From: an uncultured Pseudomonas sp.
GTDB lineage: Bacteria; Pseudomonadota; Gammaproteobacteria; Pseudomonadales; Pseudomonadaceae
Assembly: GCF_946886105.1 (NCBI RefSeq)
Contig: NZ_CAMPHV010000036.1
Location: 1 to 57,258 of the forward strand
Direction of reading: 5' to 3'
Length of the DNA: 57,258 nucleotides
The notes under the pieces were generated by a model. It was not told the DNA's origin. It did no database searches and was given only the letters and a program-made list of their open reading frames with translations. The translations under genes and the position numbers were made by a program. This document shows, one piece after another, positions 29,210 to 39,074 of this stretch. Each line of letters begins with the position of its first letter. Within the stretch, counting starts at the first letter, position 1.

Positions 29210-30826
29210 ATGAACAACCAAAGAGGTCTTGCCACCTTCACGCGTGCCGCACTGGCCACCGCCATCTGCGCCGCACTGCCGTTGTCGAGCGCCAGCGCGA
29301 TGCAATTCGACCTCGGCGACTCGCAATGGCGTGCACGCTGGGACAACACCATCAAATACAGCCTGGCCTACCGTCTGCACGGGCAGGACAGCGCGATCAC
29401 CGACTCGCCGACCGCCGGCGGGCTCTACCCGAATATCCAGAGCCAGGGCGACAACAACTTCGACCGCGGCCTGGTATCCAACCGCCTGGACGTGTTCTCC
29501 GAGTTCGACCTGAGTACCGCGAACTATGGCCTACGGGTCAGCGGTGCGGCCTGGTACGACGACGTCTACAACAAGAACACCGACAGCGGCTTGCAGGAAG
29601 ACTTCCTCGACGACACCCGCGAACTGCACGGGCGCGACGCCGAGATCCTCGATGCCTTCGTGTTCGTGCGCGGCGCTGTCGGCGAGTCGAGCCAGGGCAC
29701 CCTGCGTCTCGGTCGGCATAGCCTGATCTACGGCGAAAGCCTGTTCTACGGCGGCAACGGTATCGCCAACGCCCAGGGGCCGAGCGACATCGTCAAGCTG
29801 CTCAGCGTGCCGGGTACCCAGTTCAAGGAAATCCTGCGGCCGGTCAATCAAATATCCGGGCAATTGCAGATCAACCCGCAGTTGTCGGTCGGCGCCTACT
29901 ACCAGTTCGAGTGGGAGCGCTCCAACCTGCCCGGCGCCGGCAGCTACCTGAGCGATGTCGATGCAGTGGGCGAGGGCTCCGGTTCTTTGTTCACGGTGTT
30001 CGGCAGCGAAACCCGGCATGGCAAGGATATCGAGGCCAAGGACTCGGGGCAGGGCGGCTTGCAGGTGCGCTACAAGCCTGAAGATACCGAGTTGGAACTG
30101 GGTTTCTATGCCGCTCAGTACCACGACAAGGCGCCCAGCGGCCTGTACCTCGACGTGCCGTCCCTGGCCACCTACCGCCAGGTGTTCGCCGAGGACATCA
30201 AGACCGTCGGCGCCAGCTTCTCCACCGCCTCCGGGCCGTTCAACTTCGCCGGCGAAGCCTCGCTGCGCTGGAACGCGCCGCTGGTCAGCAACCTGCAGGT
30301 GGTGGCGCCCGGCATGGCCGCTGACAACAGCGACGACGCGCTCTATGCCAAGGGCAAGACCGCGCACATCAACCTCTCGACCATCTACCTGCTGCCGCCC
30401 AACCAGTTGTGGGACGGCGGTTCGGTGATCGCCGAGTTGGCTTGGAACCGCACCCTCAGCGTGACCGACAACCGCGCGGCGCTGGACTCCAACACCACCC
30501 GCGACGCCACGGCGTTGCGCGTGCTGGCCGAGCCGGCCTACTTCCAGGTGGCCGACGGTCTCGACCTGAGCGTGCCGATGGGTTTCGGCGTGGTGCTCGA
30601 CGGGCGTTCGTCGGCGGTGAGCAAGGCCGGTTTCGGCAACAGTCACGCCGGCGACTGGAGCATCGGGCTCAAGGCCACCTACCTGCAGCGTTGGGACTTC
30701 GGCATCAACTACGTGAACTTCTTCGGCAAGAAGGGCGCCGGCCTGCGTGAGGACGGGGACTTCAGCTACGAGCAGTCGCTGGCCGACCGCGACTTCGTCT
30801 CCGTTTACGTGAAAACCACATTCTAA
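29210..30826 (+). CDS. DUF1302 family outer-envelope protein
   Basis: 538 aa starting at ATG 29210 after GAGGAAA (an ATG 4 codons earlier is possible). A signal peptide of about 33 residues ends at SASA. The mature part is rich in alternating beta-strand sequence with many aromatic residues and ends in YVKTTF, a terminal aromatic like outer membrane barrels. DUF1302 proteins accompany DUF1329, YCF48-like and RND genes in hydrophobic-substrate catabolic clusters. Likely a barrel or envelope protein for uptake or export of phenylpropanoids; the function is not established. Confidence 0.8.
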   Translation: MNNQRGLATFTRAALATAICAALPLSSASAMQFDLGDSQWRARWDNTIKYSLAYRLHGQDSAITDSPTAGGLYPNIQSQGDNNFDRGLVSNRLDVFSEFDLSTANYGLRVSGAAWYDDVYNKNTDSGLQEDFLDDTRELHGRDAEILDAFVFVRGAVGESSQGTLRLGRHSLIYGESLFYGGNGIANAQGPSDIVKLLSVPGTQFKEILRPVNQISGQLQINPQLSVGAYYQFEWERSNLPGAGSYLSDVDAVGEGSGSLFTVFGSETRHGKDIEAKDSGQGGLQVRYKPEDTELELGFYAAQYHDKAPSGLYLDVPSLATYRQVFAEDIKTVGASFSTASGPFNFAGEASLRWNAPLVSNLQVVAPGMAADNSDDALYAKGKTAHINLSTIYLLPPNQLWDGGSVIAELAWNRTLSVTDNRAALDSNTTRDATALRVLAEPAYFQVADGLDLSVPMGFGVVLDGRSSAVSKAGFGNSHAGDWSIGLKATYLQRWDFGINYVNFFGKKGAGLREDGDFSYEQSLADRDFVSVYVKTTF

Positions 30827-30844
30827 GAAAAGGTGTCATTCGCC

Positions 30845-32206
30845 ATGCAAAGCAAATTTTCGTTGCATCTGTCTGTCCTGACGCTTGCCCTGATGGGTAG
30901 CTGTTTCGCTCATGCGGCGGTCTCCCCGGAACAAGCCGCGCGCCTCAACGCCGACCTCACCCCTCTGGGCGGTGAGCGCGCCGGCAACGCCGACGGCACC
31001 ATCCCGGCCTGGACCGGCGGCTACACCGAGGCCCCGGCCGGTTACCAGAGCGGAGACAAACGCGCCGATCCGTTCGCCGCCGACAAACCCTTGTTCTCGG
31101 TCAGCGCGAGCAATATGGCGCAGTACGCCGAGCAGTTGGCCGAGGGCACTCAGGCGCTGCTGAAGAAGTACCCGGACTACCGCCTGGACGTGTATCCGAC
31201 CCGGCGTAGCGCCGCGGCGCCGCAGTGGGTGTACGACAACACCCTGCAGAACGCCACCCGCGCCACCCTCGAAGTGGAGAGCGAGAAAGTCAGCGGCGCC
31301 TACGGCGGCATTCCCTTCCCGCTGCCGCAAAACGGTGCCGAGGTGCTGTGGAACCAACGCCTGTCCTGGCAGGGCGCCGACACCTTCTACTCGCCGTTCG
31401 ACACCTGGCTGATGACCGCCGGCGGCAAGAAGATCCAGGCCACCCGCGCGCGCTTCTGGTATCAGAGCCCCTACTACTTCAAGGAAGGCAACCTGGAGAC
31501 CTATGGCGGCAAGTTCCTGATCGGCAAGCTGGCCACCGAACAGCCGTCGTCCAAGGCCGGCGAAGGCCTGATGACCCACTGGGACATGGACCCGGGCAAG
31601 CGTGCCGCCTGGCAGTATCTGGTCGGCCAGCGCCGCGTGCGCCGCGCGCCGAATATCGCCTACGACACCCCGGACTTCGTCACCTCCGGCGTCGGTTTCT
31701 TCGACGAGGCGTTCATGATCTTCGGCCCGACCGACCGCCACGACCTCAAATTGGTCGGCAAGAAGGAACTGTTGGTGCCCTACAACAACAACCGCGCGGC
31801 GGCGGTAAGCAGCGACGAGCTGGTCAAGCCGGGCTTCCTCAATCCCGATCTGGTGCGCTGGGAGAAGCACCGCGTCTGGGTGGTCGAGGCCACTCTCAAG
31901 GCCGGCAAGCGCCATGTGGTGCCCAAGCGCACCTACTACGTGGACGAGGACTCCTGGCAGGTACTGCTGGTCGACGGTTACGACGCCCAGGGCAAACTGG
32001 GTCGCCACAACTACTCGCTGACCCTGTTGGCGCCGGAAATGCCGGTGCTCACCAACCAGGTCATGTGGGGCAGCTACAACCTGGAAACCGGCGCCTACTT
32101 CCTCAACTCCTCGTCCAACGACCTGAAGGTGCAGTACCAGGCCTATCCGCGCCCGTCGCCCTCGTTCTTCACCCCTGACGCCATGGCCAGCGACAGCATG
32201 CGCTAA
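30845..32206 (+). CDS. DUF1329 family periplasmic lipoprotein-like protein
   Basis: 453 aa from ATG 30845; a GTG 4 codons earlier is open but has no room for a ribosome site. The N-terminus is a signal peptide (LALMGSCFAHAA; no clear lipobox). The body has the DUF1329 features: LTPLGGERAGNADGTIPAWTGG near the N-terminus and a LolA/outer-membrane-like beta fold predicted for the family. Only 18 bp from the DUF1302 gene, with which it always travels. Possibly carries hydrophobic compounds across the periplasm (inference). Confidence 0.82.
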   Translation: MQSKFSLHLSVLTLALMGSCFAHAAVSPEQAARLNADLTPLGGERAGNADGTIPAWTGGYTEAPAGYQSGDKRADPFAADKPLFSVSASNMAQYAEQLAEGTQALLKKYPDYRLDVYPTRRSAAAPQWVYDNTLQNATRATLEVESEKVSGAYGGIPFPLPQNGAEVLWNQRLSWQGADTFYSPFDTWLMTAGGKKIQATRARFWYQSPYYFKEGNLETYGGKFLIGKLATEQPSSKAGEGLMTHWDMDPGKRAAWQYLVGQRRVRRAPNIAYDTPDFVTSGVGFFDEAFMIFGPTDRHDLKLVGKKELLVPYNNNRAAAVSSDELVKPGFLNPDLVRWEKHRVWVVEATLKAGKRHVVPKRTYYVDEDSWQVLLVDGYDAQGKLGRHNYSLTLLAPEMPVLTNQVMWGSYNLETGAYFLNSSSNDLKVQYQAYPRPSPSFFTPDAMASDSMR

Positions 32207-32292
32207 GGGGTTGTCCTAGGCGCCGCTACCCAGGTCGCGGCGCCTCGGACGATCACTGTTTGGATAAACCTTTTGCAGTGGTTGGAGCGCAT

Positions 32293-33375
32293 ATGATCGG
32301 TAACTTTTCCTTCACCCGGGCTTTGCCCCTGTTGCTGACCGCGCTGTTGCTGCCCGGCTGGTCGGCGGCGCAGTCGGCCGCCGCGCGGCTCCCCTTGCTC
32401 GACCAGCCGGCGCTGCAAAGCGCCAAGGCGCCGCGTTCGGTACTGCTGGCGGTGACCCGCGCCGGCGAGCGCCTGGTCGCGGTCGGCGAGCGCGGCATCG
32501 TGCTGCTCTCGGACGATTCCGGCGCAAGCTGGCGCCAGGCCAAGGTGCCGGCCAGCGTCAGTCTGACCTCGGTGCAGTTCGTCGATGCCGAATACGGCTG
32601 GGCGGTCGGGCACCTCGGCGTGGTCCTGCACAGCGCGGACGGCGGCGAAACCTGGAGCAAACAACTGGACGGCATCCAGGCCGCGCAGCTGGCGCTGGCG
32701 GCGGCCCAGCAGAGTGGCGACGAGCGCTTGCTCAAAGGTGCCGAATGGCTGGTTGCCGATGGCCCGGACAAACCCTTTCTCGATCTGTATTTCAGCGACC
32801 GTCGTCACGGCTACATCGTCGGCGCCTACGGCTTGATCCTGCGCACCACCGATGGCGGCGCCAGTTGGCAGTCCTGGATGGGCCAGGTGGAGAACCCCGA
32901 GGGCCTCAACCTGTACGCCATCGATGCCCAGGGCGGCGAGTTGTTTATCGCCGGCGAGCGCGGCTTGTTGCTGCGTTCCAGCGACGCCGGGCAGTCGTTC
33001 CAGGCGCTCGCATCGCCTTACGAGGGCAGTTTCTTCGGCCTGCTGAGCAGCCGTAGCGGCGGCTTGCTGGCTTACGGTCTGCGCGGCAACGCCTGGTGGT
33101 CGAGCGATCGCGGCGACAGCTGGCAGCAATTGGACACCGGCCTGGAGTCGGCCCTGGCCGCGGGCATCGAGCTGGCCGACGGCAGTCTGCTACTGGCCAG
33201 CCAAAGCGGCGAATTGCTGCTCAGCGACGATAGCGGCAGGCATTTCGAACACCGCCGCACCCATGAGGGCGCGACTGTCGCCGCCGTCGAACAGGCGGCC
33301 GACGGCAGCCTGACCAGCGTCGGTCTGGGCGGTTTGTCCGCCCGCCAGGAAATCCAGGCCGCGGCCCGCCCTTGA
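32293..33375 (+). CDS. YCF48/BNR-repeat periplasmic protein
   Basis: 360 aa from ATG 32293 after TTGGAG. A signal peptide (about residues 1-27, ending SAAQSAAA) is followed by a beta-propeller built from Asp-box repeats: SDDSGASW, SADGGETW, TTDGGASW, SSDAGQSF, SSDRGDSW and SDDSGRHF. It resembles the photosystem II assembly factor YCF48/Hcf136 fold, here without any photosynthetic role. In this gene order it probably assists assembly or function of the RND protein encoded next. Confidence 0.8.
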   Translation: MIGNFSFTRALPLLLTALLLPGWSAAQSAAARLPLLDQPALQSAKAPRSVLLAVTRAGERLVAVGERGIVLLSDDSGASWRQAKVPASVSLTSVQFVDAEYGWAVGHLGVVLHSADGGETWSKQLDGIQAAQLALAAAQQSGDERLLKGAEWLVADGPDKPFLDLYFSDRRHGYIVGAYGLILRTTDGGASWQSWMGQVENPEGLNLYAIDAQGGELFIAGERGLLLRSSDAGQSFQALASPYEGSFFGLLSSRSGGLLAYGLRGNAWWSSDRGDSWQQLDTGLESALAAGIELADGSLLLASQSGELLLSDDSGRHFEHRRTHEGATVAAVEQAADGSLTSVGLGGLSARQEIQAAARP

Positions 33376-33418
33376 TCGGCCACGCCAGCGCCCCCGCGTA
33401 GGTAGTTAGGAGTCAAAT

Positions 33419-35842
33419 GTGAAATACGAAAAACCGTCGAGCACAATGCACACCGTGATCGGCCGCCTGGAAGACTTCGACCGCGCATCGGGCAATCGGG
33501 TGGAGCGACTGATCTTCAACCATCGGCCCTGGGTGATCCTGCTGTGCCTGTTGGCCACCCTGGCGCTCGGCTGGCAGGCCGCGCGCATCGGCATCAACGC
33601 CAGCTACGAGAAAACCATCCCCACCAAGCATCCCTTCGTGGTCAATTTCCTCGCCGAACGCAGCGAGCTGAGTGGCCTGGGCAATGCCCTGCGGATCGCC
33701 GTGGCGGTGGAGCAGGGCGATATCTTCAGCGCCGACTACCTCGACACCCTGGCCAAGCTCAACGACGAGATCTACCTGCTGCCGGGCGTCGACAAACCCT
33801 ATATGAAGTCGCTGTGGACGCCGACCACGCGCTGGACCGCGGTGACCGAGGACGGCCTGGACGGCGGCACCGTGATCCCCGGCAGCTACGACGGCTCGCC
33901 CGCCAGCCTCGACGAGGTGCGCACCAACGTCGCCCGCTCCGGCGAGATCGGCCAACTGGTGGCCGCCAACTTCAAGTCCAGCGTGATCTACGTGCCGCTG
34001 CTGGAGATCAACCCGGAGACCGGCAAGGCGCTGGACGCCGGCGAGTTCTCGCGGCGCCTGGAGGCCCTGCGCGACAAGTACCAGAACGATCAGGTGCGCA
34101 TCCATATCACCGGCTTCACCAAGCTGATCGGCGACCTGATCGAAGGGCTGTTGCAGGTCGCGTTGTTCTTCGTCGCCGCGGTGGCGGTGACCGTCGCCGT
34201 GCTGTTCTGGTACACCCGCTGCGTGCGCAGCACCTTCGCCGTGGTGCTCTGCTCGCTGATCGGCGTGCTCTGGCAGATCGGCCTGCTCGCCGCCCTGGGT
34301 TACGAGCTCGACCCTTACTCGATTCTGGTGCCGTTCCTGGTGTTCGCCATCGGCATGAGCCATGGCTCGCAGAAGATGAACGGCATCATGCAGGACATCG
34401 GCCGCGGCATGCTGCCCTGGGTCGCCGCGCGGTTGACCTTCCGCCGCCTGTTCCTCGCCGGCCTGACTGCGTTGATCAGCGATGCGGTGGGTTTCGCCGT
34501 GCTGATGGTGATCGAGATCCAGGTGATCCAGGACCTGGCGATCACCGCCAGCATCGGCGTGGCCGTGCTGATCTTCACCAATCTGGTGCTGCTGCCGGTG
34601 CTCTTGAGCTACACCGGCATCAGCCCGCAGGCCGCGCAGCGCAGTCTGAAGGCCGAGCAGGACGACAGCGCCGGCATGGCCCGTCACCCGTTATGGCGGC
34701 TGCTCGACCGTTTCACCAGCCGTCGCTGGGCGATCGGTGCGGTACTCGGCGGCCTGCTGCTGGCGGTGTTCGGCAATCAGGTATCCAACCAGCTGCAGAT
34801 CGGCGACCTCGACCCCGGCGCCCCGGAGCTGCGCGCCGACTCGCGCTACAACCGCGATGTGCAGTTCATGAACGACAACTACGCCGCCAGCTCGGACATC
34901 TTCGTGGTGATGATCCGCACCCCGGAAGATCAGTGCACCCGCTACAGCACCCTGTCGGCGGTGGATCAACTGGCCTGGCGCCTGGAGCAATTGCCGGGGG
35001 TGGAATCGACCACCTCGATGGCGGCACTGAGCAAGATCGCCAACGCCGGCTACAACGAGGGCAACTTCAAGTGGTACGAGCTGGTGCCCAACGACGGCGC
35101 CCTCGGCGCGGTACAGACCCGTGCGCCGCGCGAACTGTTCAATCAGGGCTGCTCGCTGCTGTCGTTGTACGTTTACCTGGCCGACCACAAGGCCGAAACC
35201 CTGAGCCGGGTGGTGGCCACCAGCGAAGCCTTTATCGCCGAGCAACAGCTGCCGGAGGTCAAGTTCATGCTCGCCGCCGGTAGCGCGGGGATCGAGGCGG
35301 CGACCAATATCGTGGTCGAGAAGGCCATGCAGGAAATGCTCTATTGGGTCTACGGCGCGGTGATTCTGCTGTGCTGGGTGACCTTCCGCAGCTGGCGCGC
35401 GGTGCTCGCGGCGATCCTGCCGCTGATCCTCACCTCGATTCTCGCCGAGGCGCTGATGGTCGGCCTGGGCATGGGCGTCAAGGTCGCCACCTTGCCGGTG
35501 ATCGCCCTCGGCGTGGGCATTGGCATCGACTATGCGCTCTACGTGTTGAGCGTGATCCTGGCGCGTATGCGTGCCGGCGATTCGCTGTCCGAGGCTTACT
35601 ACCGGGCGCTGTTGTTCACCGGCAAGGTGGTGGTGCTGACGGGCATTACCCTGTCCATCGCCGTCGCCACCTGGGTCTTCTCGCCGATCAAGTTCCAGGC
35701 CGATATGGGCATCCTGCTGGCCTTCATGTTCCTGATGAACATGCTCGGCGCGCTGATCCTGCTGCCGGCGCTGGCCTACTTCCTGTTGCCGCAGAAGGCC
35801 TTCGACGCCAAGCCGGCGACCCTGCCGGTCGGGGAGGGCTGA
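33419..35842 (+). CDS. RND superfamily (MMPL/HAE3-type) transporter
   Basis: 807-aa inner membrane protein starting at GTG after TTAGGAGT. One helix near residues 36-54, a periplasmic domain of about 170 residues, then a bundle of helices (about 236-400, sterol-sensing-like) is followed by a second copy of this plan. The motif GVGIGIDYALYVLS near 700 is a typical RND TM4/TM10-like segment. No membrane-fusion or outer channel gene lies nearby, which fits the self-contained HAE3 class working with envelope partners. It overlaps the next gene (TGATG). Substrate unknown; aromatics are likely by context. Confidence 0.87.
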   Translation: MKYEKPSSTMHTVIGRLEDFDRASGNRVERLIFNHRPWVILLCLLATLALGWQAARIGINASYEKTIPTKHPFVVNFLAERSELSGLGNALRIAVAVEQGDIFSADYLDTLAKLNDEIYLLPGVDKPYMKSLWTPTTRWTAVTEDGLDGGTVIPGSYDGSPASLDEVRTNVARSGEIGQLVAANFKSSVIYVPLLEINPETGKALDAGEFSRRLEALRDKYQNDQVRIHITGFTKLIGDLIEGLLQVALFFVAAVAVTVAVLFWYTRCVRSTFAVVLCSLIGVLWQIGLLAALGYELDPYSILVPFLVFAIGMSHGSQKMNGIMQDIGRGMLPWVAARLTFRRLFLAGLTALISDAVGFAVLMVIEIQVIQDLAITASIGVAVLIFTNLVLLPVLLSYTGISPQAAQRSLKAEQDDSAGMARHPLWRLLDRFTSRRWAIGAVLGGLLLAVFGNQVSNQLQIGDLDPGAPELRADSRYNRDVQFMNDNYAASSDIFVVMIRTPEDQCTRYSTLSAVDQLAWRLEQLPGVESTTSMAALSKIANAGYNEGNFKWYELVPNDGALGAVQTRAPRELFNQGCSLLSLYVYLADHKAETLSRVVATSEAFIAEQQLPEVKFMLAAGSAGIEAATNIVVEKAMQEMLYWVYGAVILLCWVTFRSWRAVLAAILPLILTSILAEALMVGLGMGVKVATLPVIALGVGIGIDYALYVLSVILARMRAGDSLSEAYYRALLFTGKVVVLTGITLSIAVATWVFSPIKFQADMGILLAFMFLMNMLGALILLPALAYFLLPQKAFDAKPATLPVGEG

Positions 35843-36594
35843 TGAGCATCTTCCAGGGCGGTTGCTTGGCGATGGTATTGCTGTTGGCTTCGTCGCTGGC
35901 CGGCGCCGCCACGCCGAGCCAGCAGTACCAACAGCTGCGCAGCCAGGCGACGCTGTTGGCGGTGAACGCCTTGATCTACTACGACGCGCAACCGGATGCG
36001 CGGCCCGACAAGCGTCACCTAACGGCGTTGCAAGGCGCGCAGCAGCGCCTGGATGCCTTGGCGCTGCAACTGAATCTGCCGACTGACATTGGCGATTCGC
36101 TGGCCAGCCTGGAGGCCTGGCTAGCCAAGCTGCAGGAGCTTTCGCGCGACGAGGCGCCACGCTACCCGCAACTGCTGGTCGGCCTGCTCGACAGTCGCGC
36201 GCAGCTCGACCGGCAAGCGGCCGCCGCCTATCAGCAGGTAGCGGATGAACTGTCGCCGGCGATGCGCTTGCTCAACCGTCAGAGCCTGGATATCGCCAGC
36301 CTGTTGCTGCATGCCCAGGCACGCAGCGCGCGGGTGATCGGCGACCATTCGCTGGCGTTCGCCGAGGCCGAGTTCATTGCCCGGGACCAGGCGATCAAGC
36401 AGGGCTTCGACGAGCTGAGCAGGCTCCTGCCGGAACAGGCCGAGGCGCTGCACAAACAGCGCCTGGCCTATCGCTTCGTGCGTAAGCGTCTGCTGCATCG
36501 GGATCCGGGCCAGGTGATCGGCGGTTTGGAGCGCTACCTGGCGGGCATAGTCGTGGGGCTCGATGATTTGGCCGCCACCAACCCTGGTGAATGA
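35842..36594 (+). CDS. Exported protein of unknown function in the calA operon
   Basis: 250 aa, overlapping the RND stop by 1 bp, so coupled to it. A signal peptide ([23 protein letters not shown]) precedes an all-helical body. It has no motif I recognise. The mature part is rich in Leu, Gln and Ala with heptad-like spacing (about residues 60-120 and 140-200), suggesting a helical bundle in the periplasm. The pattern vaguely recalls the periplasmic sensing bundles of chemoreceptors; the next gene is one, 7 bp downstream. A partner for RND or receptor is possible. Confidence 0.7.
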   Translation: MSIFQGGCLAMVLLLASSLAGAATPSQQYQQLRSQATLLAVNALIYYDAQPDARPDKRHLTALQGAQQRLDALALQLNLPTDIGDSLASLEAWLAKLQELSRDEAPRYPQLLVGLLDSRAQLDRQAAAAYQQVADELSPAMRLLNRQSLDIASLLLHAQARSARVIGDHSLAFAEAEFIARDQAIKQGFDELSRLLPEQAEALHKQRLAYRFVRKRLLHRDPGQVIGGLERYLAGIVVGLDDLAATNPGE

Positions 36595-36601
36595 GGTCTC
36601 C

Positions 36602-38518
36602 ATGCGCAGACTGATTCGCGTGCTGGCCAATCTTCCGGTCGGTGCCAAGTTGTGGCTGGGTTTCGGCCTGGTGCTGCTGTCCACCCTGGGCGTGGCGGCC
36701 ATCGCCTTTCAATCCATCGGCCTGTTGCAGGCGCGCGACCAGCAAACCCGCGCGGATGCCGCGAGCCAGGCGGCGATCCTGCAGGCGCGTATCGCCGAGA
36801 AGGAATTCGCCACAGGCCTGACTGCCCAGGCCCATGAGCAAGTGCGCGCGAGCATCGAGGCGCTGCATGGGGGGCAGGGCGAGAGCCCGGTCGCCAGCGC
36901 CGCCGACGCCTACCTGCAACAGTTTCTGCGCTATGCCGAAGCCCTGCGCCAGGCCACAACCGAGCGGCAGCGCATGCAGGCGCGGGCGCAAACCGTCGCC
37001 GACAGCTATATCGCCGTGCTCTTCGACCAACTGGATGCGCTCAACGCCATGCTCGATAACGCTGGCGCGCCGAGCCGCGAGCAGGTGATGCAACTGGAAC
37101 TGGCGATAGCGCTGCGCGACAAGCTGGCCACGCTGCGCAACAACGAACTGTATTTCGCCATGGACGGCGAAGAGCGCTACCGCGACGACTGGGAAATGGG
37201 CATGAGCGACCTCTCCGCCAGCATGGAAACCCTGGCGCTCAATCTGCAAGGCGACAGGGAACAGGCATCGTTTCAAACCGCCCGTAGCGCCTTGTCCGAT
37301 TACCAGCAGGCGTTCCAGCAATTCGTCGCCAGCCGTGAACGGGCCGCGCGCAACAGCACGGCGATGGTGGCCGAAACGGAGCGGATGATGGCGGTGCTGG
37401 CGGAGGCCAATCGGCGGCAGGAGCAAGCGACCCGCGACGACAGCCAAACGGCCTATCGACACCTCGGTTGGGTCACCCTGTTGGCGTTGGCCCTGGGGGC
37501 GGGTGCCAGCCTGTCGATCGGCCGATTGATCATGCAGCCGCTACGCCAGGCGGTGGCGCTGGCCAAACGGGTCGCGGCCGGCGATCTCAGCGGCCAGCCG
37601 CTCGGTGCGGCCCGGCGCGACGAGCTGGGCTTGCTGCTCGACACAGTGGGCGACATGCGCGGCAGCCTGCATGGCCTGGTCGGGCGTATCGGCGAAGGCG
37701 TCGGCCAGCTCAACGGCACAGCCAGCAACCTCTCCGCGGTGATCGCGCGCAATGGTCAGGGCATCGAGCAGCAACGTCAGGAAACCGAGCTGGCGGCCAC
37801 GGCCATGCAGCAGATGAGCGCCACCGCGCAGGAAGTCGCGCGCAACGCCATGGACGCCAGCGATGCCGTGGCCCAGGCCGATCAGCAAGCCCGCGAAGGC
37901 GACGACCTGGTGCGCCAGGCCGGCGACAAGGTGCAGCGCCTGGCCAGCGACATGGCCGGCAGCGCCGAGGTCATGCAAGCCCTGTTGCAAGAAAGCGCGG
38001 TGATCGGCGGCGTGCTCGACGTGATCAAGGCCGTCGCCGAACAAACCAATCTCCTCGCACTCAACGCCGCCATCGAAGCCGCCCGTGCCGGCGACCACGG
38101 CCGCGGTTTCGCCGTGGTCGCCGATGAAGTCCGCGGCCTGGCCCGGCGTACGCAGAACTCCACCGAAGAGATCGAAAACATGATCGTGCGCCTGCGCCAG
38201 TTGGTGCAGCAAGCGGCGCAACGCCTCGCCGGCAGCCACGCGCTGAGCGGCGAAACCGTGGTCCTCGCCGACCAGGCCTCGCAAGCCCTGACGCGCATCA
38301 CCCAGGCGGTGTCCACCATCGAACGGATGAACCAACAAATCGCCGCCGCCGCCCACCAGCAAAGCGTCACAGCTGAACAGGTCAGCGTGAGTATGGAACG
38401 GGTCAGCCGAATCGCCGACGGCAACGCCCAGGAAAGCCTGCACTTGCAGGTGTCGACGGCGGAGCTGGAGGAGGTCGGGGGGCGCTTGAATGCGGCGGTG
38501 GGGCATTTTCGGGTTTGA
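36602..38518 (+). CDS. Methyl-accepting chemotaxis protein of the calA operon
   Basis: 638 aa from ATG 36602. TM1 about residues 17-40, a helical periplasmic sensor of about 240 residues, TM2 about 287-308, then HAMP and the cytoplasmic signalling hairpin with [18 protein letters not shown] and [12 protein letters not shown]. The C-terminus lacks a CheR-docking pentapeptide (ends VGHFRV). Only 7 bp from the preceding gene, so cotranscribed with coniferyl alcohol genes. It probably directs taxis to phenylpropanoids or their products (inference). Confidence 0.92.
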   Translation: MRRLIRVLANLPVGAKLWLGFGLVLLSTLGVAAIAFQSIGLLQARDQQTRADAASQAAILQARIAEKEFATGLTAQAHEQVRASIEALHGGQGESPVASAADAYLQQFLRYAEALRQATTERQRMQARAQTVADSYIAVLFDQLDALNAMLDNAGAPSREQVMQLELAIALRDKLATLRNNELYFAMDGEERYRDDWEMGMSDLSASMETLALNLQGDREQASFQTARSALSDYQQAFQQFVASRERAARNSTAMVAETERMMAVLAEANRRQEQATRDDSQTAYRHLGWVTLLALALGAGASLSIGRLIMQPLRQAVALAKRVAAGDLSGQPLGAARRDELGLLLDTVGDMRGSLHGLVGRIGEGVGQLNGTASNLSAVIARNGQGIEQQRQETELAATAMQQMSATAQEVARNAMDASDAVAQADQQAREGDDLVRQAGDKVQRLASDMAGSAEVMQALLQESAVIGGVLDVIKAVAEQTNLLALNAAIEAARAGDHGRGFAVVADEVRGLARRTQNSTEEIENMIVRLRQLVQQAAQRLAGSHALSGETVVLADQASQALTRITQAVSTIERMNQQIAAAAHQQSVTAEQVSVSMERVSRIADGNAQESLHLQVSTAELEEVGGRLNAAVGHFRV

Positions 38519-38722
38519 GCTGGGCTGGCCGCAGTGACGGACGTGTTGCGCGATCGTGCGGGCCAGGCCGATCAGTCCCCTCTCCCCACTGGGGAGAGGG
38601 TCAGGGTGAGGGGTGGGTTTACCGGGCCAACGAAATTATCGGCTTTGAACAGCTTCGTAGGGTGCGCCGTGCGCACCAATACAGACAGCCGGCGCAACTT
38701 CGCCGGGCCGCAGCAACTCCAC
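38519..38722. repeat. Repeat-bearing gap after the chemoreceptor
   Basis: CCCTCTCC...GGGGAGAGGG inverted repeat near 38578-38600, followed by a GTAGGGTGCGCCGTGCGCACC fragment at 38649. Similar GGGGAGAGG and GTAGGGCGCACCCTAC pieces recur at 38997-39050. No gene is visible here. Confidence 0.6.
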
Positions 38723-38929
38723 TCAATCCGCCGTTCGCTGCCGATACTCGGTGGTGGTGATGCCGGCGAAGCCCCAGTTATCCGTGTCGACTTCCTCGAT
38801 CACGATATGGGTCAGCTCGGGATTTTTATTCAGCACCCGTTGCAGGGTTTCGGTGATCTCGCGAATCACCTGGGCTTTCTGCTCGCGGGTAACGCCGTCG
38901 CGGGTAATGCGCACATTGACGAAAGGCAT
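38723..38929 (-). CDS. 4-oxalocrotonate tautomerase family protein
   Basis: 68 aa, starting MPFVNVRITRDGVTREQK. After Met removal Pro1 is the catalytic base of this superfamily, and the Arg at about position 11 is kept. Length is close to 4-OT (62 aa) plus a short tail. ATG follows GGAGTATCGAT. It stands alone, facing the chemoreceptor gene; no catechol meta-cleavage genes are near, so its substrate is unknown. Confidence 0.9.
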   Translation of the reverse strand: MPFVNVRITRDGVTREQKAQVIREITETLQRVLNKNPELTHIVIEEVDTDNWGFAGITTTEYRQRTAD

Positions 38930-39074
38930 ATCGATACTCCTTGGGGTTTGAAATGGGTTATGTGCCGGACACTATTGCCCGGCTTGCCCCTATTAGTTCC
39001 CTCGCCCCTCTGGGGAGAGGGGAGTCCGTAGGGCGCACCCTACGGATCGGTACTTTTGGTTTTTTAAACTGGCT

